A DNA stretch of 64,000 nt from Thecamonas trahens ATCC 50062 (lineage: Eukaryota > Apusozoa > Apusomonadida > Apusomonadidae). The DNA lies in NCBI RefSeq assembly GCF_000142905.1, contig NW_013657629.1:220818-284817 (forward strand). The letters are read 5' to 3'. A model generated the notes under the pieces. It saw only the letters and a program-made list of their open reading frames with translations. It had not been told where the DNA came from and searched no databases. Below, piece after piece: positions 20,136 through 31,249 of this stretch. The stretch's first letter is position 1; each line of letters opens with the position of its first letter. A program made the position numbers and the translations under genes.

Positions 20136-20435
20136 CGTTGCCTGTAATAAGCGTGCCGTGTGCAGAGTTGCAAAGTGTACGGTATGGCCCACGCGTGCGT
20201 TGGCCACGTCCTACCAATCAAAAGAGTACGTCAATGGCCACAATGCGGGCCCACAAGCCAAAGATCAATGGCCACGCCATGTTGATCAATGGCACGCCAT
20301 GTTGATCAATGGCCACACCGTGTCTCCAACCACCAACCAACCAACCGCCAACCAACCACCGGCCACCCACCACAAGCCCACCACCTTTCACCTCTGCCAA
20401 CACTCCGCTCCCACCCCCGGACAGCGAGTGCAGGT
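20136..20435. other. Divergent promoter region with short direct repeats
   Basis: Separates the four-span membrane-protein gene (minus) from ODAD2 (plus). It contains tandem 20-bp repeats, then AACC-rich simple sequence. No TATA-like element stands out. Confidence 0.5.
20273..20312. repeat. 20-bp direct repeat, two exact copies
   Basis: The unit is CACGCCATGTTGATCAATGG, twice in tandem. A third partial copy (GATCAATGGC) lies just upstream. Confidence 0.9.
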
Positions 20436-23400
20436 ATGGGCCAGTACCTTGCGCGGAATGTGGAGCGAAGGGGAGACGGGCAGCTGAAGCGGTCCGAGGG
20501 CAATGCCGCTGTGGTGGCAGAGCTGCTCGAGGGTGTTGTCCATATCAACGACAACTTTCCCCGTGAGGCCGCCATTGCCTTTGCCTCCCCGCTCACCTTC
20601 CCCTCTTCCGTATCCTCACTGGACGCCTTTGAGGCTCTCCCAGACTATGTTCACGACCCGTCTGCCCACGCCATTGTCTCGCTGGTACGTACCCTCCTCC
20701 TCCCCCCCCGTGNNNNNNNNNNNNNNNNNNNNNNNNNNNNNNNNNNNNNNNNNNNNNNNNNNNNNNNNNNNNNNNNNNNNNNNNNNNNNNNNNNNNNNNN
20801 NNNNNNNNNNNNNNNNNNNNNNNNNNNNNNNNNNNNNNNNNNNNNNNNNNNNNNNNNNNNNNNNNNNNNNNNNNNNNNNNNNNNNNNNNNNNNNNNNNNN
20901 NNNNNNNNNNNNNNNNNNNNNNNNNNNNNNNNNNNNNNNNNNNNNNNNNNNNNNNNNNNNNNNNNNNNNNNNNNNNNNNNNNNNNNNNNNNNNNNNNNNN
21001 NNNNNNNNNNNNNNNNNNNNNNNNNNNNNNNNNNNNNNNNNNNNNNNNNNNNNNNNNNNNNNNNNNNNNNNNNNNNNNNNNNNNNNNNNNNNNNNNNNNN
21101 NNNNNNNNNNNNNNNNNNNNNNNNNNNNNNNNNNNNNNNNNNNNNNNNNNNNNNNNNNNNNNNNNNNNNNNNNNNNNNNNNNNNNNNNNNNNNNNNNNNN
21201 NNNNNNNNNNNNNNNNNNNNNNNNNNNNNNNNNNNNNNNNNNNNNNNNNNNNNNNNNNNNNNNNNNNNNNNNNNNNNNNNNNNNNNNNNNNNNNNNNNNN
21301 NNNNNNNNNNNNNNNNNNNNNNNNNNNNNNNNNATAATGCACCGACTACACGCCCCATCCCCCCACCTTGTCCCACCTCCCTCTCCCCGCCCGCTCGCTT
21401 CCGTCCCCGATCACGGCCTTTTCCGCTCAACGGCAAACGGCGTTGATCAACCGCCGTCATGCTCACCCCCTCCCCCCAACATACGCACAGGAAAAGCACC
21501 CAGTCTCCGGCGCGCCGCTGTACTCGCTGGGAGGTGGCAAGGCGAGCGTGTGCTCAGTCAGCACGCTCGCCAAGCACCTGGAAGTGGCCAGCTCGCCGAC
21601 GAACGAGATGCGGGCGCTGGTGGAGGCCAACCCGCAGGCGATCAACACGGTGGCCGGCGTGGCCGGCGAGCCGGGCGACATCCTCATGCAGGGCTTCCGG
21701 ATGATGAATGCGCAGACGGGCGACGAGGCTGCGGCGACGTCAGAGCGGATGCAACTGATGATTGTTATCAACCAGATGGACCTCGAGCTGTTGGCCAAAG
21801 CCGTGGACGACGCCAAGAGCTCGTCGACCTCGCTCACCCGCGACCAGGTCCTGCACGAGGTCGAGTATCTCGGTCGGTTTGTGGAGAACTCGGTGCAGAC
21901 GCTGCTTGCGCACGTAGGCTTTGATCCCAACTTTGTGTTCAACTCGGAGCCGCAGGTCCCGCCGTGGCGCGAGGCCCGCGGCGAGCTGGCGTACCTGGTG
22001 GTGCGGACGGCCGACGGCGAAGAGTTTTTCATCACGGCTTCGCGCAAGGGCTACTTTGTCAACGGCGGCTACGCCGAGTCTGCCGACGGCACGCGGCTGA
22101 GCTACGATCCGGCGTCGGGGCTTGTGCCGTCGCTTGTAGACCTGCTCCGGGCGCACTCGCCGCGCATCGCCAAGCACATCGACAAGCAGCTCTTTGCGTT
22201 CCGGTCGCGGGCCGGCGGCGAATTTCGGCCGACGGGCGAGGCGGCTGCAGCGCAGGGTCCTCGGACGCGCGAGTCGCGTGGAACCCGCCGCTCGGCGCGG
22301 CCAGTGGGCGGCGGGCGGAATGGCGGGCGGGGCCGGCGTCGGCGGACGCGGCGGGCCGAGGCGGCTAGCGGCGAGTCGTCGCGGCGGCTGCGCAAAACAC
22401 TTGAGGACGACAAGCCGCCGTCGTCCAAGTGGGTGGCGCTCGACGAGACGGCAATCGACTATGAGTACCTCTCACAGCAGCGGCGGGCGCGCGAGTCGGA
22501 GCTCGCCGCTGTCCACCACTCGACACTGGACGCGCTGCTGGAGACCGGGCAGGCGTCACGGCCAGGGACGCGGGGCGAGCGGCCGACGACGCCGGCTGAC
22601 TACCACGGCAATGTGTACTCGGACGCCGAGTCTGACGACGAGGTTGTCGAGTTCCAGCCGTTTGCGCTGCAGCAGCGGGACTATCCCATTTTCGAGCGGG
22701 TCCAAAAGCTGGTGGGCATTCTGCGGAGCTCGACCGAGACGGTCACGGTCCTCTGCCTTGTCCACCTCCTCGACTCGGAGCTGGAGAAGGAGACGGCGCA
22801 GCTGGCGATTCTGGAGGGCGGTGGGCTCGACGTGCTCATCAACTTGCTGACAGTCCACTACTCGCGGCCGCAGCTGGCAGCGCTCAAGGTGCTGTGGCGG
22901 ATCATGGAGTCGCCGCGGATGAAGACGTGCCTCGAGGGCCTCGACGGGGTGGCGCCGCTCTGTGAGCTCTGCTCCTCGGGCTCGGACGCGGTCAAGACGC
23001 TGGCGGCGGACACGCTCGCCAAGGTCTGCACCAACCCGCGCAACCGGCGCGCAGTCCGGCGGCATGGAGCCATCCCATATCTTGTCTCGCTGCTGGACGT
23101 GTCTGCGGCGTTGCCGGAGAGCAACCCACTGCCGCTGCTGGAGGCTGGAGCGCGTGCGCTGTACGTGCTCGCGGGCTCACGCAAGAACCAGCTTGCAATC
23201 CGTGCGGCGAGCGTGGCGCCGCTGCTTGCTGCAATCCTGACCGATGCCGACGCGGCCCAGCCGCAGCTGGCCGGCCTCGGCCCGCTTGACACGCTGCTGG
23301 TGCCGGTGGTGGGTGTCCTGGAGCGGTGCGGCGGCGACGCGTCGTTCCGAGCCGAGGTCCGGTCGCTCGGACTCATTCCGTATGTGGTCGAGCTGCTGAG

Positions 23401-24538
23401 CTCGGGCAATCTTGCACTGCGGACGCAGGCGGCGTCAGCGCTGTTCCGGCTCGCTGCTGACGAGGAGACGCAGGGTCAGGTGTCGGAGGCCGGGCTGGTG
23501 GCGCTGGTTGCGCTCCTCGCCACCGACGATGAGCACCTGCTCGAGTCTGTGACTGGATGCGTGTGGAAGCTGGCGTCCAAGATGGAGAACGTGGCGCTCC
23601 TTGCGCGGCGCGGGGCGATATCGACACTCGTGGCGCACGTCTCGCACCCGAACGAGGCGGTGGTGATCAATGCGGTCGGCGCGCTGACCAAGGCTGCGGC
23701 GTCGCCGCCGGTCCGCAAGACCATCCACGACGCGGGTGGCATTGCGGTCCTTGTGGACAAGCTCAAGGAGACTAACGAGCAGCTGCTCATCAACGCGTCG
23801 CAGTGCCTCGGGGCGTGCGCCATCCACCCTCCGTGCCTCAAGGTCATTCTGGACGAAGAGGTGGACGGTGTCAAGTACCTCTGGTCGCTGCTCAAGAAAA
23901 AGTCTGCGGCGGTTGTCGAGTCTGCGGCGTGGTCGATTGCGTCGTGTATCTCATCGGGCGCGGTCTCTGGCCACCTCATCAACCAGTTTGTGGGTGGGCT
24001 CGAGCTCATTGTGGGCCTCCTCAAGGTGCCCGACGACAACGTGCGGGCCGGCGTTTGTGCGGTCATTGCGCAGATTGCCAAGAACCGCGACAACCTGGCG
24101 GTCATCACCGACCACGGCGTCATCTGGCTGCTCTCGGACCTGACGCCGACGAGCAACGACCACCTGAGACAGTATCTCGCCGAGGCCATTGCCGAGTGTT
24201 GCTCGTGGGGCTCGAACGGAGTCGGGTTTGGCCAGGCTGGAGCGGTCCGCCCGCTCGTCGGCTACCTTGCGTCGCGTGACCCGGATGTCCACCGCGCCAC
24301 TGCTCGCGCCCTCCACCAGCTCTCGTTCCACGCCGCCAACTGCCTGCAGATGCACGACGAGGGCGTCGTCCCGCCGCTCCTCAACCTCATCGGCTCGCCG
24401 GACACCAGCCTTTCCGAGGCCGCCGCCGGCGCCCTCGCCAACATCCGCGCCCTCGCTCTTGCCAACGAGCGTGCCGCCCACAACGATCCGGACGCTGTGC
24501 CTGGCCCCACGTCTTCATATCCTGACGACGGCGTGTAG
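20436..24538 (+). CDS. ODAD2: ODAD2/ARMC4, outer dynein arm docking armadillo protein (two exons)
   Basis: Exon 1 is 20436-20684 (83 codons, GTACGT donor). Exon 2 is 21491-24538 after an ACGCACAG acceptor, phase 0, giving 1,098 residues (animal proteins about 1,040). The N-terminal part has the family's PPWREARGELAYLVVR and GYFVNGGY segments. A basic and then acidic linker follows, and from about residue 430 there is a long series of armadillo repeats. Very conserved stretches include VDGVKYLWSLLKKKSAAVVE, QFVGGLELIVGLLK, NLAVITDHGV and SPDTSLSEAAAGALANIR. The protein sits on axonemal doublets and is needed to attach outer dynein arms, so the organism has motile cilia. The intron carries a 621-base gap, but both flanks align so well with the family that no exon seems to be missing. 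Confidence 0.96.
20713..21333. other. Assembly gap (621 N) in the ODAD2 intron
   Basis: Unknown bases flanked by C-rich sequence, wholly inside the inferred intron 20685-21490. Confidence 0.99.
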
Positions 24539-24753
24539 TGAACAAAGTAGCAGAGCAGCAAGCCCGTCATGGAAGGAGGGGGGGGAGGGGGAGGCGAACG
24601 ACGCTTGGCAAATGGTCGTCGACACCGGTGTGGCTCCATCCAGAATTCGGAAGGCTTCACCAGACCTGACGGACGGGCAAGGGCGGGCGGGGCTTGTTGA
24701 GCGAAACACATTACTCACACTCCCCTCCATTTCACCCGGAAACACCGTCACTT

Positions 24754-26508
24754 ATGTCGTTGAACCCGGCTGCTGCCGAGTGGAAGCCCTCTGCCTCTGC
24801 CGCTGTCTTTGTCCCGGCTTCGGTTGCCGCAACCACCACTCCGCCGCCTGCTGCGGATCCCACGCCCGAGGCCGAGGCCGAGGCTGCTGCTGCTGCTGCT
24901 GCTGCTGCCGCTGCCGAGGCTGAGGCTGCTGCCGCTGCCGAGGCTGAGGCTGCTGCCGCTGCTGCTGCCGAGGCTGAGGCTGCTGCCGCTGCTGCTGCCG
25001 AGGCTGAGGCTGCTGCCGCTGCTGCTGCCAAGGCTGAGGCTGCTGCCGCTGCCGAGGCCGAGGCTGCTGCCGCTGCTGCTGCCGAGGCCGCTGGCGACGA
25101 CGCCAATGCGGCAGACGGTGGCGACGGCGAGGCCGGAGCATCGAGCTCGGCCAAGAAGGCTGTGGTGAGTGAGCGGGCGGAGAAGCATGTGAACATTGTG
25201 TTCATTGGGCATGTGGATGCCGGCAAGTCGACGATCTCGGGCCACATCATGTACTTGACGGGTGGGCTGGACCAGCGGACGCTGGACAAGTACGAGCGTG
25301 AGGCCAAGGCCAACTCGCGTGAGTCGTGGAAATACGCGTGGGCGATGGATACGACGGAGCAGGAGCGCGACCGTGGCAAGACGGTGGAAGTCGGGCGTGC
25401 GTCGTTCTCGACCGGCTCGAAGCGGTTCACCATTCTAGACGCGCCCGGGCACAAGGCGTACATCCCGCACATGATTGGCGGAGCGTCGCAGGCAGACGTG
25501 GGCGTGCTTGTTGTCTCGTCGCGGAAGGGCGAGTTTGAGACCGGGTTTGACCGCGGCGGGCAGACCCGCGAGCACGCGATGCTTGCCAAGACGGCCGGCG
25601 TCAAGCAGCTCATTGTGGTGATCAACAAGATGGACGACGAGTCTGTCAACTGGTCGAAGGACCGGTTTATGGAGATTGTGAAGAAGATCAAGCCGTACCT
25701 CAAGGGGGTCGGGTACTCCAAGTCCGACCTTGTGTTCATGCCTGTCTCGGGCCTTGCCGGGTACAACCTCAAGGAGCCGATTCCTGAGGGCCTCTGCCCA
25801 TGGTACAAGGGCCCGCCGCTTCTCACGCTCCTTGAGCAGCTGCGGCCGCCGCAGCGGCTGATGGACGCCGCGCTGCGGCTCCCGATTGCCGACTCGTACC
25901 GCGACATGGGCGTGGTGGTGATGGGCAAGCTCGAGGCCGGTACGATTGCCAACGGTGCCAACCTGGTCCTCATGCCGAACCAAATGCCGGTCGAGGTCAT
26001 TGGCCTGTGGATCGACGAGTACGAGGTCGAGGTGGGTGAGCCAGGCGACAACCTTAAGATCAAGCTCAAGGGTGTGGACGAGGGCGATGTCAAGAACGGG
26101 TTTGTGCTCTGCGAGCCCGACAACCTCGTCTCGTACGTCACCGAGTTTGAGGCGCAAGTCATGCTCCTTGACATTACCAACATCCTCGCGCCAGGCTTCA
26201 AGTGCATCCTCCACGTCCACGCGTGCGTGGAGGAGGTCGAGTTTGCCAAGCTCGTCTCGGTCATCGACCGTAAGACCGGCGATGTCGTCCAGACCCGCCC
26301 GCGCTTTGGCAAGCAGGGCCAAACCATCATCGCGCGGCTTAAGACCGAGCAGCCGATCTGTGTCGAGACCTACGCTGACTTTGCCCAGCTCGGCCGCTTC
26401 ATGCTCCGCGACGAGGGCAAGACCATTGCCGTCGGCGTCATCAAGTCGCTCGGCAAGAAGAAGAAGCGCCGGAAGAACAAGGATGCGGCGGCGGCTTCGT
26501 CATCGTAA
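24754..26508 (+). CDS. ERF3: Translation termination factor eRF3 (GSPT1/SUP35)
   Basis: 584 residues, intronless. The translational GTPase shows G1 GHVDAGKST (about 151-159), DTTEQERDRGKTVE, G3 DAPGHKAY (about 228) and G4 NKMDD (about 290), followed by two beta-barrel domains and a Lys-rich tail. The TTEQERDRGKTVEVGRA wording separates eRF3 from EF-1alpha and HBS1. It partners eRF1 to release the peptide at stop codons. The N-terminus has a PAM2-like motif (LNPAAAEWKP) overlapping a second one (AAVFVP), the same overlapped arrangement as in human GSPT1, for binding the poly(A)-binding protein MLLE domain. Residues about 40-115 are an Ala/Glu repeat made by expansion of GAGGCTGCTGCC units. There is no Gln/Asn prion domain. 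Confidence 0.97.
   Translation: MSLNPAAAEWKPSASAAVFVPASVAATTTPPPAADPTPEAEAEAAAAAAAAAAAEAEAAAAAEAEAAAAAAAEAEAAAAAAAEAEAAAAAAAKAEAAAAAEAEAAAAAAAEAAGDDANAADGGDGEAGASSSAKKAVVSERAEKHVNIVFIGHVDAGKSTISGHIMYLTGGLDQRTLDKYEREAKANSRESWKYAWAMDTTEQERDRGKTVEVGRASFSTGSKRFTILDAPGHKAYIPHMIGGASQADVGVLVVSSRKGEFETGFDRGGQTREHAMLAKTAGVKQLIVVINKMDDESVNWSKDRFMEIVKKIKPYLKGVGYSKSDLVFMPVSGLAGYNLKEPIPEGLCPWYKGPPLLTLLEQLRPPQRLMDAALRLPIADSYRDMGVVVMGKLEAGTIANGANLVLMPNQMPVEVIGLWIDEYEVEVGEPGDNLKIKLKGVDEGDVKNGFVLCEPDNLVSYVTEFEAQVMLLDITNILAPGFKCILHVHACVEEVEFAKLVSVIDRKTGDVVQTRPRFGKQGQTIIARLKTEQPICVETYADFAQLGRFMLRDEGKTIAVGVIKSLGKKKKRRKNKDAAAASSS
24881..25091 (+). repeat. In-frame GCT/GCC Ala-Glu coding repeat in eRF3
   Basis: Degenerate repeats of GAGGCTGAGGCTGCTGCC-type units that encode EAEAAAAAA blocks; one unit has Lys in place of Glu. 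Confidence 0.9.
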
Positions 26509-26926
26509 CGCGCCCTCCCCTCTCCTCTCATTCTTCTCTCGCTTTTAATGGAATCAAAGTAATGTGTCTCGTTTGTGTCGTGAGTCGTGGTGTTGTAAGT
26601 GGTCGGGTGACGGGTGGTGGCTGGGTCGGCTACACCCCACTTGCCTTGACAGACTTTACCGAGTACGTTGGGATGTAAGAGGGGTAAGGGGGGAAGGGGG
26701 GGGGGGGTGGGGGTTGGGGGGGTTGCGGGGGGATTGGTGTTAGGGGTGGGGGGAGGAGGGTGGCAGGGGTGGGGGAGGTGGGGAGGTGTGTGGCTTGCCG
26801 GTGTGGCTTGGGCAAGCCGCGAGAGTCGACGGCAGCCGCCACAGCCGCCACAGCCACCGCAACCACCACATCCACACACACCCTCCCTGCACGAATAAGT
26901 ACCCCCACACACACACGTAGAGGTAT
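26509..26926. other. Intergenic, G-rich simple sequence
   Basis: Spacer between eRF3 and PDS5 with long G-rich tracts (about 26680-26790) and CCGCCACAGC repeats. No gene seen. Confidence 0.6.
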
Positions 26927-29900
26927 ATGCGCTGGATGTATGGACACGCTCGTGGGTGCTCTGCAAGTAAGGGTGTGGGTGGGTGGGTGAGGGAGGAAGG
27001 CAGTGGTAGATTCGTGGAGATGCGACCTTTTTTTGGCTTGACGGCCTTTTCCTGGAGGCAGGCGAGGCGCGTGTGACTGACGAGGGAAGACATTCACCGG
27101 CTGCGGGATGTGACAGTGACACGGCGACGGGTGCGGCTGCCGAGGCGGACTCTGTGGATCTGTCTGATCCTTCGACGCTGTTCTCGCCCGAGTTTCTGGC
27201 GGGGCGGCTGTCTGCGAGCCAGCTGAGGACGCGGCTGGAGGCGGTGTCCAAGGCGCTGAGCGTGGCGGCGGAGAACGAGGTGGACTTGCGGGCCGGACAT
27301 GGGCCTGGGCTGGAGGCGCTTGCGGAGGCGCTTGTGGACTCGCGGGTGGTCAAGTCGAGCGACCAAGGCCTTGTGGTGACGGGTGCGCTGGTGCTTGCGC
27401 AGCTGCTGCGTGTGTACGCGCCGCACGCGCCGTACTCGTCTGCGGGCGAGATCAAAACCATTTTCACACTCTTCCACAAGGTGCTCCGTAACCACCTGAC
27501 GGCTGACTCGCCGCTGTACCCGCGGGTCTTTGCACTGCTGGAAGAGCTTGTGCGGACGCAGACGTACATTCTGCTTATCGAGTTTGAGCTTCACGACCAG
27601 GTGCTCGAGCTGTACCGGCTGGCGTTTGAGCTCGCACCCCAACTGCGGGCTGACCAGAGCCACATCAAGGCGTACCTTGTCTCGATTCTGACGTCGCTTG
27701 TGGACGAGTCTGATGCGGTGTCGCAGGAGGTGCTCGACGAGATTTTTACGCAACTGCTGCCGGCGCAGGCGCAGCAGGCTGCGGCGGCGCACGAGCTTGC
27801 GCTGATGCTGGTGCAGAATGTGTCGACGCGGCTGCAGCCGTACGTCACATCGTGGCTCCACGACGTGCTTCTTGCGGGCAAGACGAGCGAGTACGAACTT
27901 GCGGATGAGGCAGCATCGATTGTGTTTGCGCTGTATGCGGCGGCACCGTCGATTCTGCTGTACGTGCTTCCGCAGCTGGAGGAGCACCTCAAGACGGAAG
28001 ACGAGGAGCAGCGTGTCGGGCTTGTGGAGCTGGTGGGCAACCTTGCTGCGCTGAAGGCGCCTCGCGGCGGGTCGCTGTACGAAAAGTATCCGCCGCTGTT
28101 TGGTGTGTTCAAGGACCGGTTCCGCGACATCTCAAGCCGGGTGCGGACGGCGATGGTCTCGATGACGGCCGCGATTCTGAGCGCGAATGGGGCCAAGGTG
28201 CAGGCGGAGCTGACGCCGCTGCTGCTGGAGCGGCTGGAGGATACCGATGCCGGGGTGCGGATTGCAGCTATCGAGGTTGTGGCGCAGCTGGCGTCGAGGC
28301 CTGCGACGGCAGCGGCGTTTGCCGAGCCGCTGCTGCAGGTCGGGTCGCGGCTGCTGGACCGCAAGCCCGCGGTGGCCAAGGCAGCGATGGGCGCGCTGGC
28401 GCGCGCGTACGCGGTCTACCGCGACGCGTTTCTGGACGACACGCTCGCTGCAGACGCGCCGCAGCTGGACTGGATTCCGGGCTCGATTCTCTCGCTGGTG
28501 TCGAACATTGCGCTGACGCTTGGTGACGGCGACGTGGGGTTTGGCGGGCCGATGAACGACGGCGAGCTGGAGACGCTTGCGTCGCTCTCGGGCAACGACG
28601 CGGAGCTGTCGAGTCTCCGGTTTGAGATTGAGGCTGTGTTTGACGAAGTTATTCTGCCTGGCGGCGAGGGCGGTGGGCGCGAGCTCGACGCTGCGGACCG
28701 TGCCGAGACGCTGCTGTTTGTGTTTGACACTGCGCCGCTGGTGGCGCGCAAGGGTCTGGAGCTGCTGTTCCGACAGAGGGCACAGTTTTATGTCGTGCTC
28801 TCGGCGTACCTCAAGCTGCGGAGTGCGCATTCGCGGGAGGCGCCGGAAGGAGTGGCGGCGCGGATGGAGTCGCTGTTGGGGCGCTCGGGGCGATGGTGGT
28901 GGGCCACACGCGGGCGCGAACTAGCGAGGTCCTCCGCGAGCTGCACAAGGTGGTGGACGGCAACGTGTTCAAGCTGCTGGCCAAGCTTCTGGACCCGGGA
29001 CTCGAGCTAGGGAGCGTGGCTGCGGCGCGGGAGGAGTTTGTCAAGGCGGCAGTGGCGGGGGCGACGGTGAAGGGCGCCGGGCGGCGTGCGGCGTTTGTGG
29101 ACGTGATGACCCAGATTGCGCGCAAGGCGGCGAACCCGTACTGCGCGACCGAGGTGCTCGCGGTGCTGCTTGCGCAGATCGAGGGGATCCGAAGCAAGTT
29201 TGCGAGCGGGGTGCACGAGGCGGGCGGGGCGGAGCCACTGGCGGGCATGGCGCTCAAGGAGCGCGTGGCCGGACTTGTGGTCTCGCTCTCGCTGACGTCG
29301 CTGCTGGGGCGGAGCTTCCCGCATGCGTTTGCCAACGAGCACGCGGCGTTTCTAGCGCTGCTCGAGCCGGCGCACGCCGAGTCGGACCCGCTTGCGCGGC
29401 AGGTTGGGCTCGAGCTCCTCTTGGCGACGGGCATGTGGCTCGACCGCGAGTCTGACGAGCACACCCAGCTGCCGGAAGCGCTGGCGGCGCTTGTAGATGG
29501 GGCCAGCTGTGCAGAAGCGCAGCTGATGGTTCGGGTTCTCGCCAAGACGCACAGCGGCGAGAGTGATGCGGTGCAGCCGCTGGTGGATGCCGTGGTGGGG
29601 TGTGCGGCGGGCGGAGCGAGCGGGGCGTGGAGCGTTGCGCGGAAGCGTGGGGCCGTGCCTGCGCTGCTCGCGGCATGGGCCGAGCTCTCGCTGCGGTTCC
29701 CGGCTGCGCTGCGTGTGGCGTTGGACGCTGTGCTCCTGCCGTTTGCCAAGGCGCTGTTGGAGCTGCCGGGCGGGTTTGTGGAGGGCGAGGAGCTTGCAGC
29801 ACTGCACGCGAGCGGGCTCGCCGACGAAGTCCGCGAAGACTCGAGCAGCTTTGCGGGACTTGTGCGCAAGGCGGCAGGCGGATCGCGCAAGGCGGCAGAC

Positions 29901-31184
29901 ACGGTGCGGCTGACGTGGAGCGAGGTGCCGAGCTACGGGACGCTTGTTAAGACGCGTGCGATTGAGGCGCTAGCGTCGCTGGCGATCGGGAGCGTGACGA
30001 GTGACGAGTACGTGAGCTCGCGCGACATGCCTGTTGTCGAGTTTTGTGTCGAGGTGCTTGCGGCGACGCTGGAGGGCGTGATGGACGATGAGTCGGCGGA
30101 GGCTGGGCGTGTGCGGCTTGAGGCTGTGAAGGCGATCCTGCGGCTGGACACGCTGCAGCTGCGGGTGCGGTTGGCGCCTGTGCTCATTCGCGCACGTGTG
30201 TACGCGCTTGTGGCGCTGTGCATGCAGGATCCTGTGTTTGAGGTGCGCAAGCTTGTAGCGCGAGCGATTTTCGAGGCGATCAACCACGCGGCGCTGTCGA
30301 CCAAGTACGCGGCGCTGCTGACGCTCGCGGTGGTCGACCCTGAGCGGGACAACCAGGATGCTGCGGCTAAGTACCTCAAGGCCGTGGTCAAGTCGCGGAG
30401 TGCCGAGGCGGCGCGAGTGGTGGGCAGGCCTGCGGTGCACGCGTCTGTGGCGCCCGAGTACGCGCTGCCGTACTTTGTGCACATGCTCGCGGGCCACCCC
30501 GACTACTTTGACGACGACCTCGATCACTTTTGCCAGTACTTGACAGCGCTCATCGAGGCGCTCACGCACCGTGGCACCAACTTTGGGTTTGTGCACACGC
30601 TCCTGACGACGATGCTCGCGACGGAGGACGCGTCCGGGGCGCAGCCGCCGCTCACGCCGCGGATCTACGCACTCGTGGAGATGGCGCTCCGCATCCTCAA
30701 GGCCGAGACGGACCGGCGGTCGTGGAAGCTGGCGGCCCACCCCGGGCAGATCATGCTGCCATCTGCGCTGTTCCGGGCTGCGGCAGCACCGGCACGGCTC
30801 GACGAGACGCACTCGTACCTCCCGACCGAGTTCCATCTCCCGCAGCATGCCTCGCGGCGCGACATCATTGTGGGCAAGGCGGCGCCGCCGATGACATCTG
30901 ACTCGCCGAAGAAGGCCTCGCTCGGGCGGCTCTCGTTTGCCGACTCTGTAGCGACGAGTGCATCGCTCGCGTCGCCGTCACGGCCGCGACTGGCAGCCGC
31001 CGAGGCGCAGCGGCGGCGCAAGCGCAAGATTGTCAACTCGGAGAATAACCCCAACGTGTCCAAGGTCTCGCGCGGGCTCGGCTCGCCGCCGTCCCCGGGC
31101 TCGGCCCGGCAGAATCGGTCGAACTTGTCCAAGTCGCCGGTCCGCCGGCCGGTCCAGCCGACGCCGACCCCGCCACGTGCGTGA
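26927..31184 (+). CDS. PDS5: PDS5 cohesin regulator (5' exon tentative; frame break near 28880)
   Basis: The body begins at 27062 and has no ATG near its start, so a 5' exon is needed. The best candidate is 26927-26966 (MRWMYGHARGCSA) with donor GTAAGG, intron 26967-27061 with a pyrimidine-rich end, phase 1. One base missing in GGGG (28878-28881) restores 1,387 residues; human PDS5A has about 1,340. Key matches are RVYAPHAPYSSAGEIKTIF, DAVSQEVLDEIFTQLLP, then LLYVLPQLEEHLKTED, and the HEAT repeats that follow, ending in a basic Ser/Pro-rich tail. PDS5 binds the cohesin ring and controls its loading, release and acetylation. HFM1 follows only 65 bp downstream on the same strand. Confidence 0.9.
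28878..28881 (+). other. Probable one-base undercall in GGGG (frame break in PDS5)
   Basis: The upstream frame ends at MESLLG. With one extra G it continues as ALGAMVVGHTRARTSEVLRE, matching the downstream frame with no residue lost. Confidence 0.85.
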
Positions 31185-31249
31185 TAAATGAATCCACAGC
31201 TCTTTCTCCAGACTTGTCGCGTGCAGCGCAGGGCACATCATTGATACGG

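Noticed and set aside
24732-26330. 532-aa minus-strand frame
   Set aside because: Antisense of eRF3; long open antisense frames are expected with this codon use.
31181-31249. GTG-initiated extension of HFM1
   Set aside because: Non-ATG start overlapping the PDS5 stop; the ATG at 31250 is the natural start.
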